Below, piece after piece: positions 28,517 through 36,523 of a DNA stretch of 64,000 nucleotides. The stretch lies in assembly GCF_041260665.1 (NCBI RefSeq), contig NZ_JBGCCT010000017.1, forward strand, positions 1-64,000, given 5' to 3'. Under the pieces are notes generated by a model. It did no database searches. It had not been told where the DNA came from and saw only the letters and a program-made list of their open reading frames with translations. This stretch comes from Catenulispora sp. GP43 (GTDB lineage Bacteria; Actinomycetota; Actinomycetes; Streptomycetales; Catenulisporaceae). The stretch's first letter is position 1. Every line of letters starts with the position of its first letter. A program made the translations under genes and the position numbers.

Positions 28517-29857
28517 TCACCGGTCCCGGTCGACCCGCGAGGCGTGAAGCCCGGCGATCACGTCGTACCGGCGCAGCACGTCCTCGCGGTCGGCCTTCTC
28601 CCCCACCGTCTCCACGCACAGGGTCCTGATCATCTCGGCCTGCTCCATCAGCACCCCGCGCTGCTCGCGCAGCGGCGCCTGCTCCAGGATCTCGGTGAGC
28701 GCGTCGAGCTGGCGGATCATCACCGCCGGCATCCCGGCGGCGGCCTGCCGGATCTTCTCGAACGAGCGCTGTACGAGCCGGTCGAACGTGGTCTGGGTGG
28801 TGATCACCCGGATGTAGCCCTGGGCGTCCCGGTGCACCTGCTCCGGGCGCCACAACAGGGCGATCTCCCGCAGACTGTCACCGATCCAGTCGATGCAGGT
28901 CAAGGCGGTGAAGGTGTCGTTGACCGCGGGCGACAGAGCCCGGATGGCGATCTCGACGAGCTGGTCGATGCCGAAGCTGATGTCCTGCGACAGGCTGCGG
29001 TAGGCACCCGACAGGTGCGCGTGCTGCAGCGCCTTGGCCACGCCCGGGGCTGCCTCGGCCGGCCAGACCACGGCCAGGGTGCGGCCCTTGACCAGGAAGT
29101 GTCCGGGGCGGTGCAGCAGGTGGATCACCGAGTTGGTGGACGTCGCGATGCGGATCAGCGTCGAGTGGCGCACATACTGCAAATAGCCGGACGCCGAGGC
29201 CTTCACCTCGCCGGGCTCCTGCGCCATGCGCGAGAGCAGCTCCGCCTCGGACAGGCCGCGCTCGGGACGGCCGGAGCGCGGCGGCGGGGCCTCGGCCTCG
29301 ATCGCCTTGGCGACGTCGCCGGCGATGGAGGCGATCACCTGCGGAAGCTGGATCTGCACCGCGATGTGGTGGATGAAGTACAGCAGCACGGCCAGATCGA
29401 CGATCACCAGGATCAGGGTGCTGGTGATGGACACGTGCGGGACGAAGTCGCCGTGCGGGCCCGGGCCGATGGCGATCAACGCCAGCACCGCGTACACGAA
29501 CGTCGCGACGAACGTGCCCAGCGTCCACTGCGTCCCGCGGTCGCGCATGAAGTTGCGCAGCATCCGCGGCCCGAACTGGGTCGAGGCCAGCGTGAGCGCC
29601 ACGATCATCACCGAGAACACCACGCCGATCACGGTGATCACGGCCGCGGCGATGGTGGTCAGGATCTGCCGGGAGGCGTCGGCGGTCCCGCTGATCACCC
29701 AGAACGGCAGCCTGACCGCGCCGCGGTAAACCGCGCGGTCCACGGTGTAGGTGAAAACAAACAACAACACCGCGCCGGCCACCTCGAAGGCGGGCACCAG
29801 CCACAGGTTGGTGCGCAGCGCCTCACGGCGCCACTCCGAACGAAGATCGAATCGCAT
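28517..29857 (-). CDS. DUF2254 membrane protein
   Basis: 446 residues with four N-terminal membrane helices (to about residue 150) and a long cytosolic part; matches the DUF2254 family (SATQFGPRMLRNFMRDRG-like segment, ALSPAVNDTFTALTCID). Function unknown; members are common in actinobacteria and proteobacteria and are presumed channels or sensors. Stands alone. Confidence 0.8.
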   Translation of the reverse strand: MRFDLRSEWRREALRTNLWLVPAFEVAGAVLLFVFTYTVDRAVYRGAVRLPFWVISGTADASRQILTTIAAAVITVIGVVFSVMIVALTLASTQFGPRMLRNFMRDRGTQWTLGTFVATFVYAVLALIAIGPGPHGDFVPHVSITSTLILVIVDLAVLLYFIHHIAVQIQLPQVIASIAGDVAKAIEAEAPPPRSGRPERGLSEAELLSRMAQEPGEVKASASGYLQYVRHSTLIRIATSTNSVIHLLHRPGHFLVKGRTLAVVWPAEAAPGVAKALQHAHLSGAYRSLSQDISFGIDQLVEIAIRALSPAVNDTFTALTCIDWIGDSLREIALLWRPEQVHRDAQGYIRVITTQTTFDRLVQRSFEKIRQAAAGMPAVMIRQLDALTEILEQAPLREQRGVLMEQAEMIRTLCVETVGEKADREDVLRRYDVIAGLHASRVDRDR

Positions 29858-30098
29858 GGCCGGGATCCAGACGGGAAGGGTACGCGGATGAAAGCGCCGA
29901 CCAGACTTCCCGGCTCACCTGCCTGAATTCTATGGCCACGAGATCCCCTCCACGCTCACGACCGGATCGGGAGCCCCACACATATCTCACATCATCCGCA
30001 TGCCGGGCATACTGCGCACCACGATCGCGATGGCTAGGTTGTTGCCACGGAGTTAATCAAAACTCTTATTCGCTGTTCGACAGGAGAGGCGGATCCAG
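29858..30098. promoter_or_regulatory. Divergent promoter region of DUF2254 and NO synthase genes
   Basis: Locally AT-rich (GGAGTTAATCAAAACTCTTA at 30050-30069), unlike its surroundings. I see no strong palindrome. The promoter of the NO synthase gene is likely here, but I cannot fix -35 and -10 boxes. Confidence 0.4.
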
Positions 30099-31247
30099 AT
30101 GAGCGGTGAGGCGGCGATCGATCGCAGGCCCGACGAGCTCGCGCTCGGCCGCGATCTCGGCGAGGCCATCGAGTTCCAGCGCCTGTTGCGGGCCGAAAAC
30201 CTCGGCGGCACACCGGAGCGGGCGACCGAGGTCTGCCAGCAGATGCGCGAGACGGGCACCTACGTCCACAGTTCTGAAGAGCTGCGCTGGGGCGCACGCA
30301 TCGCGTGGCGCAACACGCCTCGCTGTATCGGCAAGTTCTACTGGAAAGCCCTCGCCGTGCGCGACATGCGGCACCTGCATCCACATCTGACGAGCGCGCG
30401 CGACGTCTTCGACGCCCTGGTCGAGCACCTGCGCCTGGCCTGTGACGGCGGACGGATCAGGCTGCTGATGACGGTGTTCGCGCCTCGCGAGCCCGGCCGG
30501 GACGGCATCCGCATCCTCAATCCCCAGCTGGTCCGCTACGCCGGCTACCGGGGCACGGACGGACGGATTACCGGCGACCCGAAGTCCGCCGCCTTCACCG
30601 CCTTCGCCCAGCACCTGGGCTGGACCGGCACCGGCGGGCGGTTCGACGTGCTCCCGCTGATCATCCAGATGCCGGGGCGGGCGCCGGAGGTGTTCGAGCT
30701 GCCCGAGGACGTCGCGCACGAAGTCCCGATCACCCACCCCCACCTGCCCTGGTTCGCCGACCTGGGCCTGCGCTGGCACGCCTTCCCCAGCATCAGCGAC
30801 CAGCGTCTGCGCATCGGCGGCCTGGACTACACCGCCGCCCCGTTCAGCGCCTGGTACACCGCCGCCGAGATCGGCGCCCGCAACCTGTCCGACCCCGACC
30901 GCTACGACATGCTCAGGACGGTGGCCGAGAAGATGGGCCTGGACGTGGGCAACGACCGCAGTCTGTGGAAGGACCGGGCCCTGGTCGAGCTCACCGCCGC
31001 GGTCGTGCACTCCTACGAGCAGGCCGGGGTCTCGGTCATCGACCACCACTTCGCCACCCGCCAGTTCGTCCGGCACGAGCAGCGCGAGCAGGCCGCCGGC
31101 CGGGAGACCGCGGCCTGCTGGGACCTGATAGTCCCGCCGATCAGCGGCTCGGCGACTCCGATATGGCAGCGCCGCTACCAGCCGACGGTCGTCCGCCCCA
31201 ACTTCTTCGACCAGCCCGGGCCCAGCTACGGGCCGTGTGAGCGCTGA
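30099..31247 (+). CDS. nos: Nitric oxide synthase, oxygenase domain only
   Basis: 382 residues, the size of bacterial NOS oxygenases. Makes NO and citrulline from arginine using haem and a pterin. The proximal haem ligand is Cys76 in WRNTPRCIGKFYWKAL, and the substrate-binding Glu is Glu257 in WYTAAEIGARN (the FNGWYMGTEIGARN region of the family). WFADLGLRWHAFPSISD and the C-terminal ATPIWQRRYQPTV are also typical. No reductase domain is fused, so electrons must come from a separate protein; a redox operon begins 340 bases downstream. ATG 30099 is preceded by an AGGAGAGGCGGA stretch. Confidence 0.93.
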   Translation: MSGEAAIDRRPDELALGRDLGEAIEFQRLLRAENLGGTPERATEVCQQMRETGTYVHSSEELRWGARIAWRNTPRCIGKFYWKALAVRDMRHLHPHLTSARDVFDALVEHLRLACDGGRIRLLMTVFAPREPGRDGIRILNPQLVRYAGYRGTDGRITGDPKSAAFTAFAQHLGWTGTGGRFDVLPLIIQMPGRAPEVFELPEDVAHEVPITHPHLPWFADLGLRWHAFPSISDQRLRIGGLDYTAAPFSAWYTAAEIGARNLSDPDRYDMLRTVAEKMGLDVGNDRSLWKDRALVELTAAVVHSYEQAGVSVIDHHFATRQFVRHEQREQAAGRETAACWDLIVPPISGSATPIWQRRYQPTVVRPNFFDQPGPSYGPCER

Positions 31248-31587
31248 CGCGTCCCGCTCATCAGTGCATCCCGTCGGCCGGCGACCCCAGGAGCGGCGCC
31301 GGCAAGAAGAAGTGACGATGCCCGCCACGGTCGGCGTACGCTACGGCCACCGGTTGGCACCGTCCGAGGCCCTCACGACGTACATCCCGGTCACCTTCAC
31401 ACCGACCGCGGCCCTGACCGCCTCCGACGCCGCCCGCATCGCCGCGCCGGTGCGGTCGCCGGAGCCGCGGTGTGGGTGTCCTTCCTGATCGCCGGTGCCA
31501 TAGACGCACAGCGTCTCCCGGGCGAGAGTGGCTTTTTTGAGTCGCTCTTAGCGTTGTCTTATCAATCGGCTCGTTCTACTGGCGGCC
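31248..31587. other. Region between NO synthase and the redox operon
   Basis: Holds a weak 56-residue frame (ATG 31318 to stop 31488) with no recognised family, and a fragment in another frame that would encode a hydrophobic piece (VAGAAVWVSFLIAGAI) near 31450-31500. It looks like a decayed gene, possibly a small membrane protein. A short hairpin AGACGC-ACA-GCGTCT (31502-31516) and a T6 run (31533-31538) follow, then 11-bp-phased direct repeats ahead of the next gene. Confidence 0.4.
31540..31561 (-). promoter_or_regulatory. Direct repeats ahead of the redox operon
   Basis: Read on the minus strand, TAAGACAACGC is followed immediately by TAAGAGCGACT: two units with TAAG at the same phase, 11 bases apart (TAA at 31561-31559 and 31550-31548). 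They lie 27 bases upstream of the first gene of the operon. The layout matches the repeats at 35747-35779 next to the response regulator gene. Confidence 0.4.
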
Positions 31588-32088
31588 ATGAGCAGTCCTG
31601 GACATCGTGAAGCACTCCGCGATACGCAACTCAAACGGCTGTCCACGCTGACCTGGCGTTCCGCGCAGGTCGCGATGGCCGCCACGTTCGTCTTCACGAC
31701 GGTGATATCGCGGTCCGCGCATGCCGACGCTTCGTCGTCAGGCACGACCGGACAAACCGGAACCACTCAGCAGAACACCACGCCCCCGCCCGGCGCGCCC
31801 GCGGCCTCCAGCGGCGCCCCGACGCCTGCCGCTCCGTCCGGATCCGCACCGGGGGCCGCCCCCGCCCCCAAACCCACCACCTCGGCCGGCTCCGGCAAGC
31901 CCGCCTCCGCCAGCACGGCCACCCCGGCTCCGCAGCGTCACACCAGCGCCCCCGCACCGGCCGTCGGCACCACGCGCGCGCCGGCGCCGCAGCCCAGCAC
32001 CGCACCGCCGGTGCAGCCGCCGACGACCCAGCCCACCACGACCAGCGCGCCGCCGGTCGCCTCGACACACACCTCCAAGCACGGATGA
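31588..32088 (+). CDS. Exported Ala/Pro/Thr/Ser-rich protein of the redox operon
   Basis: 166 residues. A basic N-terminus, one hydrophobic segment (about 29-45, SAQVAMAATFVFTTVIS) with an ASR-S-AHADA-like end, then a low-complexity Pro/Ala/Ser/Thr tail to the C-terminus (TTPPPGAPAASSGAPTPAAP and similar) closing in THTSKHG. It looks secreted or membrane-anchored and disordered. In comparable operons this place is often taken by an FMN-binding protein, but there is no [S/T]GA[T/S] flavinylation motif here. Its stop overlaps the apbE start (ATGA). Confidence 0.7.
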   Translation: MSSPGHREALRDTQLKRLSTLTWRSAQVAMAATFVFTTVISRSAHADASSSGTTGQTGTTQQNTTPPPGAPAASSGAPTPAAPSGSAPGAAPAPKPTTSAGSGKPASASTATPAPQRHTSAPAPAVGTTRAPAPQPSTAPPVQPPTTQPTTTSAPPVASTHTSKHG

Positions 32089-33041
32089 GTACTGCGACCC
32101 TGTGGATCGCCGACGTGCCGATCGCCAAGGTGTCTTTCCCGGTCTGGGGCGGGACGGCGGAGCTGCTCCTCACCGACCCCGGTGCGATCGACGCCGCCGC
32201 GAGGTCGCTGGCCGTCGAGTTGGCGGCGGTCGGGGCGGCGTGCTCGAGGTTCCTGCCGGACTCGGAGCTGTCAGTCGTCAACGCCCGCGCCGGCAGGCCG
32301 GTCGCGGTGAGTCCGCTGTTCCTGGACTTCCTCGCCGTCGCGCTCAAAGCGGCTTCCGTCAGCGCCGGCGCCGTGGACCCGACCTGTGGCTCGGCGCTGG
32401 TGGCGCTGGGCTACGACCGTGACTACGGGCTGCTGCGACAGGGCCGGGCCCGTGCGTCCGTCCTTCGTCCGGTGGCCGGTTGGCGGGTCGTCGAGGTCGA
32501 CGCCGGTCGCGGTACGGTCCGCGTCCCGGACGGCGTGCTGCTCGACTTCGGCGCCACGGCCAAGGCGCGGGCGGCCGATCGGGCCGCGCATCGTCTGGCT
32601 GCGGAGTTCGGCTGCGGGGTCATGGTGAACCTGTCCGGCGACATCGCGATCGCCGGGCCCGCCCCGGCCGGCGGCTGGCCGGTGCGGGCCGCCGACGGCG
32701 AGCTGACCGGCCCGGGCGACCCGGGCCAGACCATCGCCGTGTTCGACGGCGGAGTCGCCACGTCCGGGACCACGACCCGGAAGTGGCGGCAGGGCGATCG
32801 CAGCGTGCACCACATCGTCGTCCCCGAAACCGGCGACGCGGCTCCGGTGTACTGGCAGACCGCCTCGGCCGTCGCCGCCACCTGCGTCGATGCCAACACT
32901 CTGACGACGACCGCGATCGTGCGCGGCGCGCAGGCTCTGCCGTTCCTGGCCGGGACCGGGTGCCCGACGCGTCTGGTCGGCGCCGACGGCACGATCGCCT
33001 TGCTGGGCGGCTGGCCCATGGATGAGGAGTCCGCCCGATGA
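32085..33041 (+). CDS. apbE: FAD:protein FMN transferase (ApbE family)
   Basis: 318 residues. Transfers FMN from FAD to a Thr/Ser of exported redox proteins. Features: ACSRFLPDSELSVVNARAG near the N-terminus, DPTCGSALVALGYDRDY, LLDFGATAKARAADRAA, MVNLSGDIAIAG, SVHHIVVPETG and the metal-site CVDANTLTTTAIV. No clear signal peptide is seen, which is unusual for periplasm-acting ApbE but common in annotated actinobacterial copies. No substrate with the usual motif is encoded nearby. Overlaps its neighbours by four bases on each side. Confidence 0.88.
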   Translation: MSTATLWIADVPIAKVSFPVWGGTAELLLTDPGAIDAAARSLAVELAAVGAACSRFLPDSELSVVNARAGRPVAVSPLFLDFLAVALKAASVSAGAVDPTCGSALVALGYDRDYGLLRQGRARASVLRPVAGWRVVEVDAGRGTVRVPDGVLLDFGATAKARAADRAAHRLAAEFGCGVMVNLSGDIAIAGPAPAGGWPVRAADGELTGPGDPGQTIAVFDGGVATSGTTTRKWRQGDRSVHHIVVPETGDAAPVYWQTASAVAATCVDANTLTTTAIVRGAQALPFLAGTGCPTRLVGADGTIALLGGWPMDEESAR

Positions 33042-33604
33042 ACCTGTCTTTGAACGGTCCGGGCCTGTGGTACGTCACCCGCGCCACCGGCATCGTCACG
33101 CTGCTGATGCTGACCTTCTCGGTCTTCCTCGGCGTGGTCACCCGGTCTCGGCGCTCCACCCGGCGGCTGCCGCGGTTCGTGCTCGTCGGGCTGCACCGCA
33201 ACGTCTCGCTGATGGTGATGGTGTTCCTGGCGCTGCACGTGCTCACCACGGTCATCGACTCCTACACGAACATCTCGGTGCTCGACGCGTTCGTGCCGTT
33301 CCTGTCGCAGTACCGGCCGGTCTACCTGGGGCTGGGCGCTCTCGCCTGCGACGCGCTCATCGTCGTGGTGGTGACCTCGCTGCTGCGCGAGCGGATCGGT
33401 TTCCGGACCTGGAAGACGCTGCACCTGTTGTCCTATCTGTGCTGGCCGGTGGCGCTGGTCCACGCCTGGGGCACCGGCACCGATCCGGGCGTGGCGTGGG
33501 GACGGTGGATCGGATACGGCTGTGTGGCGTTCATCGCGTGCGTAGTGGGATGGCGCGTCGCCATCGGCGCCCGGCCGAACCGAGCCGACACGTTGGCGCC
33601 TTGA
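33038..33604 (+). CDS. Ferric-reductase-like transmembrane haem protein
   Basis: 188 residues, six predicted membrane helices, ferric-reductase-like transmembrane family. Candidate haem b ligands are paired histidines in adjacent helices: LHRN and ALHVLTTV in one part, TLHLLSYL and ALVHAWGTG in the other. It should move electrons across the membrane between a cytosolic donor and an external acceptor. No FAD/NAD(P)H domain is fused; the following NuoF-like protein may supply the electrons. The ATG overlaps the apbE stop (ATGA). Confidence 0.85.
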   Translation: MNLSLNGPGLWYVTRATGIVTLLMLTFSVFLGVVTRSRRSTRRLPRFVLVGLHRNVSLMVMVFLALHVLTTVIDSYTNISVLDAFVPFLSQYRPVYLGLGALACDALIVVVVTSLLRERIGFRTWKTLHLLSYLCWPVALVHAWGTGTDPGVAWGRWIGYGCVAFIACVVGWRVAIGARPNRADTLAP

Positions 33605-33618
33605 GGGTTGGTAATTAG

Positions 33619-34926
33619 ATGACAAGCTTGGAATATGTGCGCACCTCCCCGGCCGCGGGTCTGCCGCGGCTGCTGGACGGTGCCTGGTCCGAATGGTCCG
33701 CGAGCCTTGACGCCCATCTGGACCGGCACGGGCCGCTGCCCCTGAACCTGGGCGGGGAAGCGCTGATCGAGATCGTCGAGCGCTCCGGGCTGACCGGGCG
33801 CGGCGGCGCGGGCTTCCCGACCGGCCGCAAGCTCCGCTCGGTCGCCGAAGCCGGCCGCGGAACGCCCGTGGTCGTGGCCAACGGCATGGAGGGCGAGCCG
33901 GCCAGCAGCAAGGACCGGCTGCTGCTGACCCGGGTTCCGCACCTGGTGCTGGACGGGATCTCCGTGGCCGCGCACGCGGTCGGTGCCGAGCGCGCCTACC
34001 TGTGCGTGCACCGCGGCGACCCGGACTTCGCCGACTGGCTGCGAGACTGTGTCCAGGACCGCGCCGCTGCCGGGATCGATCGCGTCCGGATCGAGGTGGC
34101 CGAGCTTCCCCGGCGCTATGTCGCCAGCGAGCAGTCCTCGCTCGTGCGCTTCCTCGACGGCGGCCCCGCCGTGCCGACCTTCGGTCCGCGGCCCCATGAG
34201 CGGGGCGTCGGCGGTCGGCCGACCCTGGTGAACAACGTCGAGACGCTCGCCCACCTGGCGCAGATCGTCCGGCGCGGCGAGCACTGGTTCCGGGCGGTCG
34301 GCACGCAGCACGCGCCCGGCAGCATGCTGACCACGATCGGCGGCGCGGTGAACCGGCCGGGTGTCCACGAGATCCCGATGGGCACGACCGTCGGCGAGGC
34401 TGTGCTGCTGGCAGGAGGGCCGGCCGAACGCCTCAAAGCCGTGCTGTGCGGCGGCTATTTCGGGACGTGGCTGCCCGCCGCGGTGGCCTGGAACGTGCCG
34501 ATGACGCACGCCGACATGCGGCACGCCGGGTCGTTCCTCGGCGCGGGCATCCTGATCGCACTGCCGGAATCGGCGTGCGTACTCGCCGAGACGGCGCGCG
34601 TGATCCAGTACATGTCCCAGGAGACGGCCGGACAGTGCGGTCCCTGCGTCTTCGGACTGCCGGCGCTGGCCGAGGCCTTCTCGGAGTTGGCGTTCACCGG
34701 CGGCCGCACTCGCACGATCCAGCAGGTCCGGCGGCACATCGACCTGGTGGACCGGCGCGGGGCGTGCCGGCATCCCGACGGCGTGGCCGCGCTCGCCCGC
34801 AGCGCCTTGGACGTGTTCGCCGACGACGCCCTGGACCACGACCGCCACGGGCCCTGCGCGGGCCTGCAAAGGCGGCCGGTGCTGCCGCTGCCGCCCCGAT
34901 CCGAGCGCGAGGAGGTCCGCCGATGA
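33619..34926 (+). CDS. NuoF-like NADH/FMN/Fe-S oxidoreductase
   Basis: 435 residues, similar to the 51-kDa subunit of complex I: flavin/NADH site in GRGGAGFPTGRKLRSV and VVANGMEGEPASSKDR, an SLBB domain (about 230-300, TTIGGAVNRPGVHEIPMGTT), and a C-terminal Fe-S region with Cys in AGQCGPCVFG, GACRHPDG and GPCAGLQ. It lacks the complete complex I context: no nuo genes are near. Most likely it oxidises NAD(P)H and passes electrons to the ferredoxin or the membrane haem protein. ATG 33619, 14 bases after the membrane protein. Confidence 0.85.
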   Translation: MTSLEYVRTSPAAGLPRLLDGAWSEWSASLDAHLDRHGPLPLNLGGEALIEIVERSGLTGRGGAGFPTGRKLRSVAEAGRGTPVVVANGMEGEPASSKDRLLLTRVPHLVLDGISVAAHAVGAERAYLCVHRGDPDFADWLRDCVQDRAAAGIDRVRIEVAELPRRYVASEQSSLVRFLDGGPAVPTFGPRPHERGVGGRPTLVNNVETLAHLAQIVRRGEHWFRAVGTQHAPGSMLTTIGGAVNRPGVHEIPMGTTVGEAVLLAGGPAERLKAVLCGGYFGTWLPAAVAWNVPMTHADMRHAGSFLGAGILIALPESACVLAETARVIQYMSQETAGQCGPCVFGLPALAEAFSELAFTGGRTRTIQQVRRHIDLVDRRGACRHPDGVAALARSALDVFADDALDHDRHGPCAGLQRRPVLPLPPRSEREEVRR

Positions 34927-35141
34927 GTCATGTCGTGCGAGTGAACCCGATCAGCTGCCGGGCCCACGGAATGTGCGCCGAGCTGCTGCCCGAGATGATC
35001 GAGATCGACCCGTGGGGCTACCCGATCCTGGCCGGCCGCCCGATTCCGCCGGACATCCTCGGCCACGCCCGCCGAGCAGCCGCGGCCTGCCCGACGCTGG
35101 CACTGACCGTCGAGGACGGGGACGGCGCGCGGCGCCGGTGA
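34923..35141 (+). CDS. Ferredoxin, [3Fe-4S] type
   Basis: 72 residues. Cys pattern C-x5-C (CRAHGMC) with one more Cys in AAACPTLAL, and no fourth ligand: the arrangement of [3Fe-4S] or labile [4Fe-4S] ferredoxins that feed actinobacterial P450s and other haem oxygenases. ATG overlaps the NuoF-like stop by four bases. It is the only soluble electron carrier in the window and so a candidate donor for the NO synthase. Confidence 0.88.
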   Translation: MSHVVRVNPISCRAHGMCAELLPEMIEIDPWGYPILAGRPIPPDILGHARRAAAACPTLALTVEDGDGARRR

Positions 35142-35165
35142 TCGCCGGTCCCGCGCGGCGGCTGC

Positions 35166-35729
35166 TCAGTGGTCGACGCCGCCGTCGTCATCGTCCATCA
35201 GAGCCGGGGTCCCGGCCGCACAGCCGATGTGGAACTCGACACGGTGGCCGTTTCCGGTGAACACCATCGTCGCCAGGCGTGCCGGACCGCGCTGCACCGC
35301 TTCGGCCTGGTAGCCCTGGGACGGGCTCCATGTCACCAGGTAGACCAGGCCATCCTGGCACTGCGCCACGACCGTTCCGGCGCCGCCGGACAGCCTGCGT
35401 TGGACGGGCTGCACCGCCGGAGCGCTCCGGGTGGGCGCGGCAGGAGCGCCGGTCGCCGAGGACGAGGACGATGGTGGGGGTGTGGCAGGCGCGGTCTGGG
35501 CCGGCCCGGCAGTGCTCGGGCCGGATGATGGGGACGGCCCCGGAGCCTGGGTCCGGGTCACCGAGGCCAAGGCCTGGTTCACCTGGGCTTGGCTGAGCGT
35601 CGCGCCCTGCGGGCTCTGCGGATCGGCGCTGAGATACGACACCGCGAACAGCGACAGGCCGGTGGCGGTCGTCGCCCCGACGATCCAGGCTCCGACGCCG
35701 GCAGTGACCCGTACTCGCACACTGGGCAT
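35166..35729 (-). CDS. Anchored Pro/Ser-rich protein of unknown function
   Basis: 187 residues: N-terminal membrane helix (VGAWIVGATTATGLSLFAVSYL), a Pro/Ser/Thr-rich linker (about 60-110), then a compact domain with two Cys (GTVVAQCQDGLVYLVTW and EFHIGCAAGTPAL) that could form a disulfide. Domain outside the membrane. No family recognised. Converges on the redox operon and is divergent from the two-component system, with the direct repeats between. Confidence 0.6.
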   Translation of the reverse strand: MPSVRVRVTAGVGAWIVGATTATGLSLFAVSYLSADPQSPQGATLSQAQVNQALASVTRTQAPGPSPSSGPSTAGPAQTAPATPPPSSSSSATGAPAAPTRSAPAVQPVQRRLSGGAGTVVAQCQDGLVYLVTWSPSQGYQAEAVQRGPARLATMVFTGNGHRVEFHIGCAAGTPALMDDDDGGVDH

Positions 35730-35746
35730 TGTCCGGGCGGTTTCCT

Positions 35747-35779
35747 TAAGGCGGGGCTAACACGGCGGTAAGGGCGGTC
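35747..35779 (+). promoter_or_regulatory. Triple direct repeat, probable OmpR-family operator
   Basis: Three consecutive 11-bp units, TAAGGCGGGGC, TAACACGGCGG and TAAGGGCGGTC, with TAA at 35747, 35758 and 35769. The 11-bp phase suits OmpR/PhoB-type regulators binding in tandem. The site is 18 bases ahead of the anchored protein and 54 ahead of the response regulator gene, so it could control both. Confidence 0.65.
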
Positions 35780-35833
35780 CAGGAACCAGCCATACGGTAC
35801 TGAACGCGCCGGTACCGGGGTTATGGTGGCGCG

Positions 35834-36523
35834 ATGGCCCAGTTACTGCTGGTCGAGGACGACCCCACGATACGCCGCTCGCTCATCCGCGCCTTCAGCG
35901 AGCGGGGCCACGCCGTGGCCAGCGTCGGTACCGCGGCCGAGGCGCTGCGCACGGTCACCGCCGACCGGCCCGACCTGGTCATCCTGGACCTGGGCCTGCC
36001 CGACATCGACGGCTACGAGGCGCTGCGGATGATCCGCGCCGTGTGCCCGGTGCCGGTCGTCGTGGCCACCGCGCTGGACGACGAGCAGCAGATCATCAAG
36101 GTGCTCGACGCCGGCGCCGACGACTACGTGGTCAAACCGTTCAGCCCGGGCCACCTGGACGCCAGGATCCGCGCCGTGCTGCGCCGCGCCGCCGCCGAGG
36201 CCGCCGCGGGCTCGGCGATGCTGGACGTCGGCGGACTCCGCCTGGACCCGCGCGGCCGACTGGCCTGGCTCGACGGGACGGTGTTGGAGCTGTCCCCGCG
36301 AGAATTCGACATGCTCCACCATCTGGCCTCCCGCAGCGGCGAGGTGGTGACCAAACGCGATCTGCTGACCAACGTCTGGCGCCAGCCCTACGGCGGCGCG
36401 GACAAGACCGTGGACGTGCACCTGTCCTGGCTGCGGCGCAAACTCGGCGAGAGCGCCTCGGCTCCCCGCTACCTGCACACCGTCCGCGGCGTCGGCGTGC
36501 GTCTGACGGCCCCGCCCCGATGA
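35834..36523 (+). CDS. OmpR-family response regulator
   Basis: 229 residues: receiver domain with LVEDDP, phospho-Asp in LVILDLGLPDIDG, VVVATAL and DDYVVKPFS; then winged-helix domain with SPREFDMLHHLASR and the C-terminal YLHTVRGVGVRLT. Partner is the kinase whose ATG overlaps its stop. Probably binds the 11-bp direct repeats just upstream and, by the shared motif, perhaps also those before the redox operon. Confidence 0.92.
   Translation: MAQLLLVEDDPTIRRSLIRAFSERGHAVASVGTAAEALRTVTADRPDLVILDLGLPDIDGYEALRMIRAVCPVPVVVATALDDEQQIIKVLDAGADDYVVKPFSPGHLDARIRAVLRRAAAEAAAGSAMLDVGGLRLDPRGRLAWLDGTVLELSPREFDMLHHLASRSGEVVTKRDLLTNVWRQPYGGADKTVDVHLSWLRRKLGESASAPRYLHTVRGVGVRLTAPPR

Noticed and set aside
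31502-31538. Hairpin plus T-run as a Rho-independent terminator of the NO synthase gene
   Set aside because: The 6-bp stem and the T6 run are 16 bases apart, and the gene ends 255 bases earlier; too weak to annotate.
33619-34926. NuoF-like gene as part of a complex I operon
   Set aside because: No other nuo subunits are adjacent, and the neighbours are a ferric-reductase-like protein and a ferredoxin.
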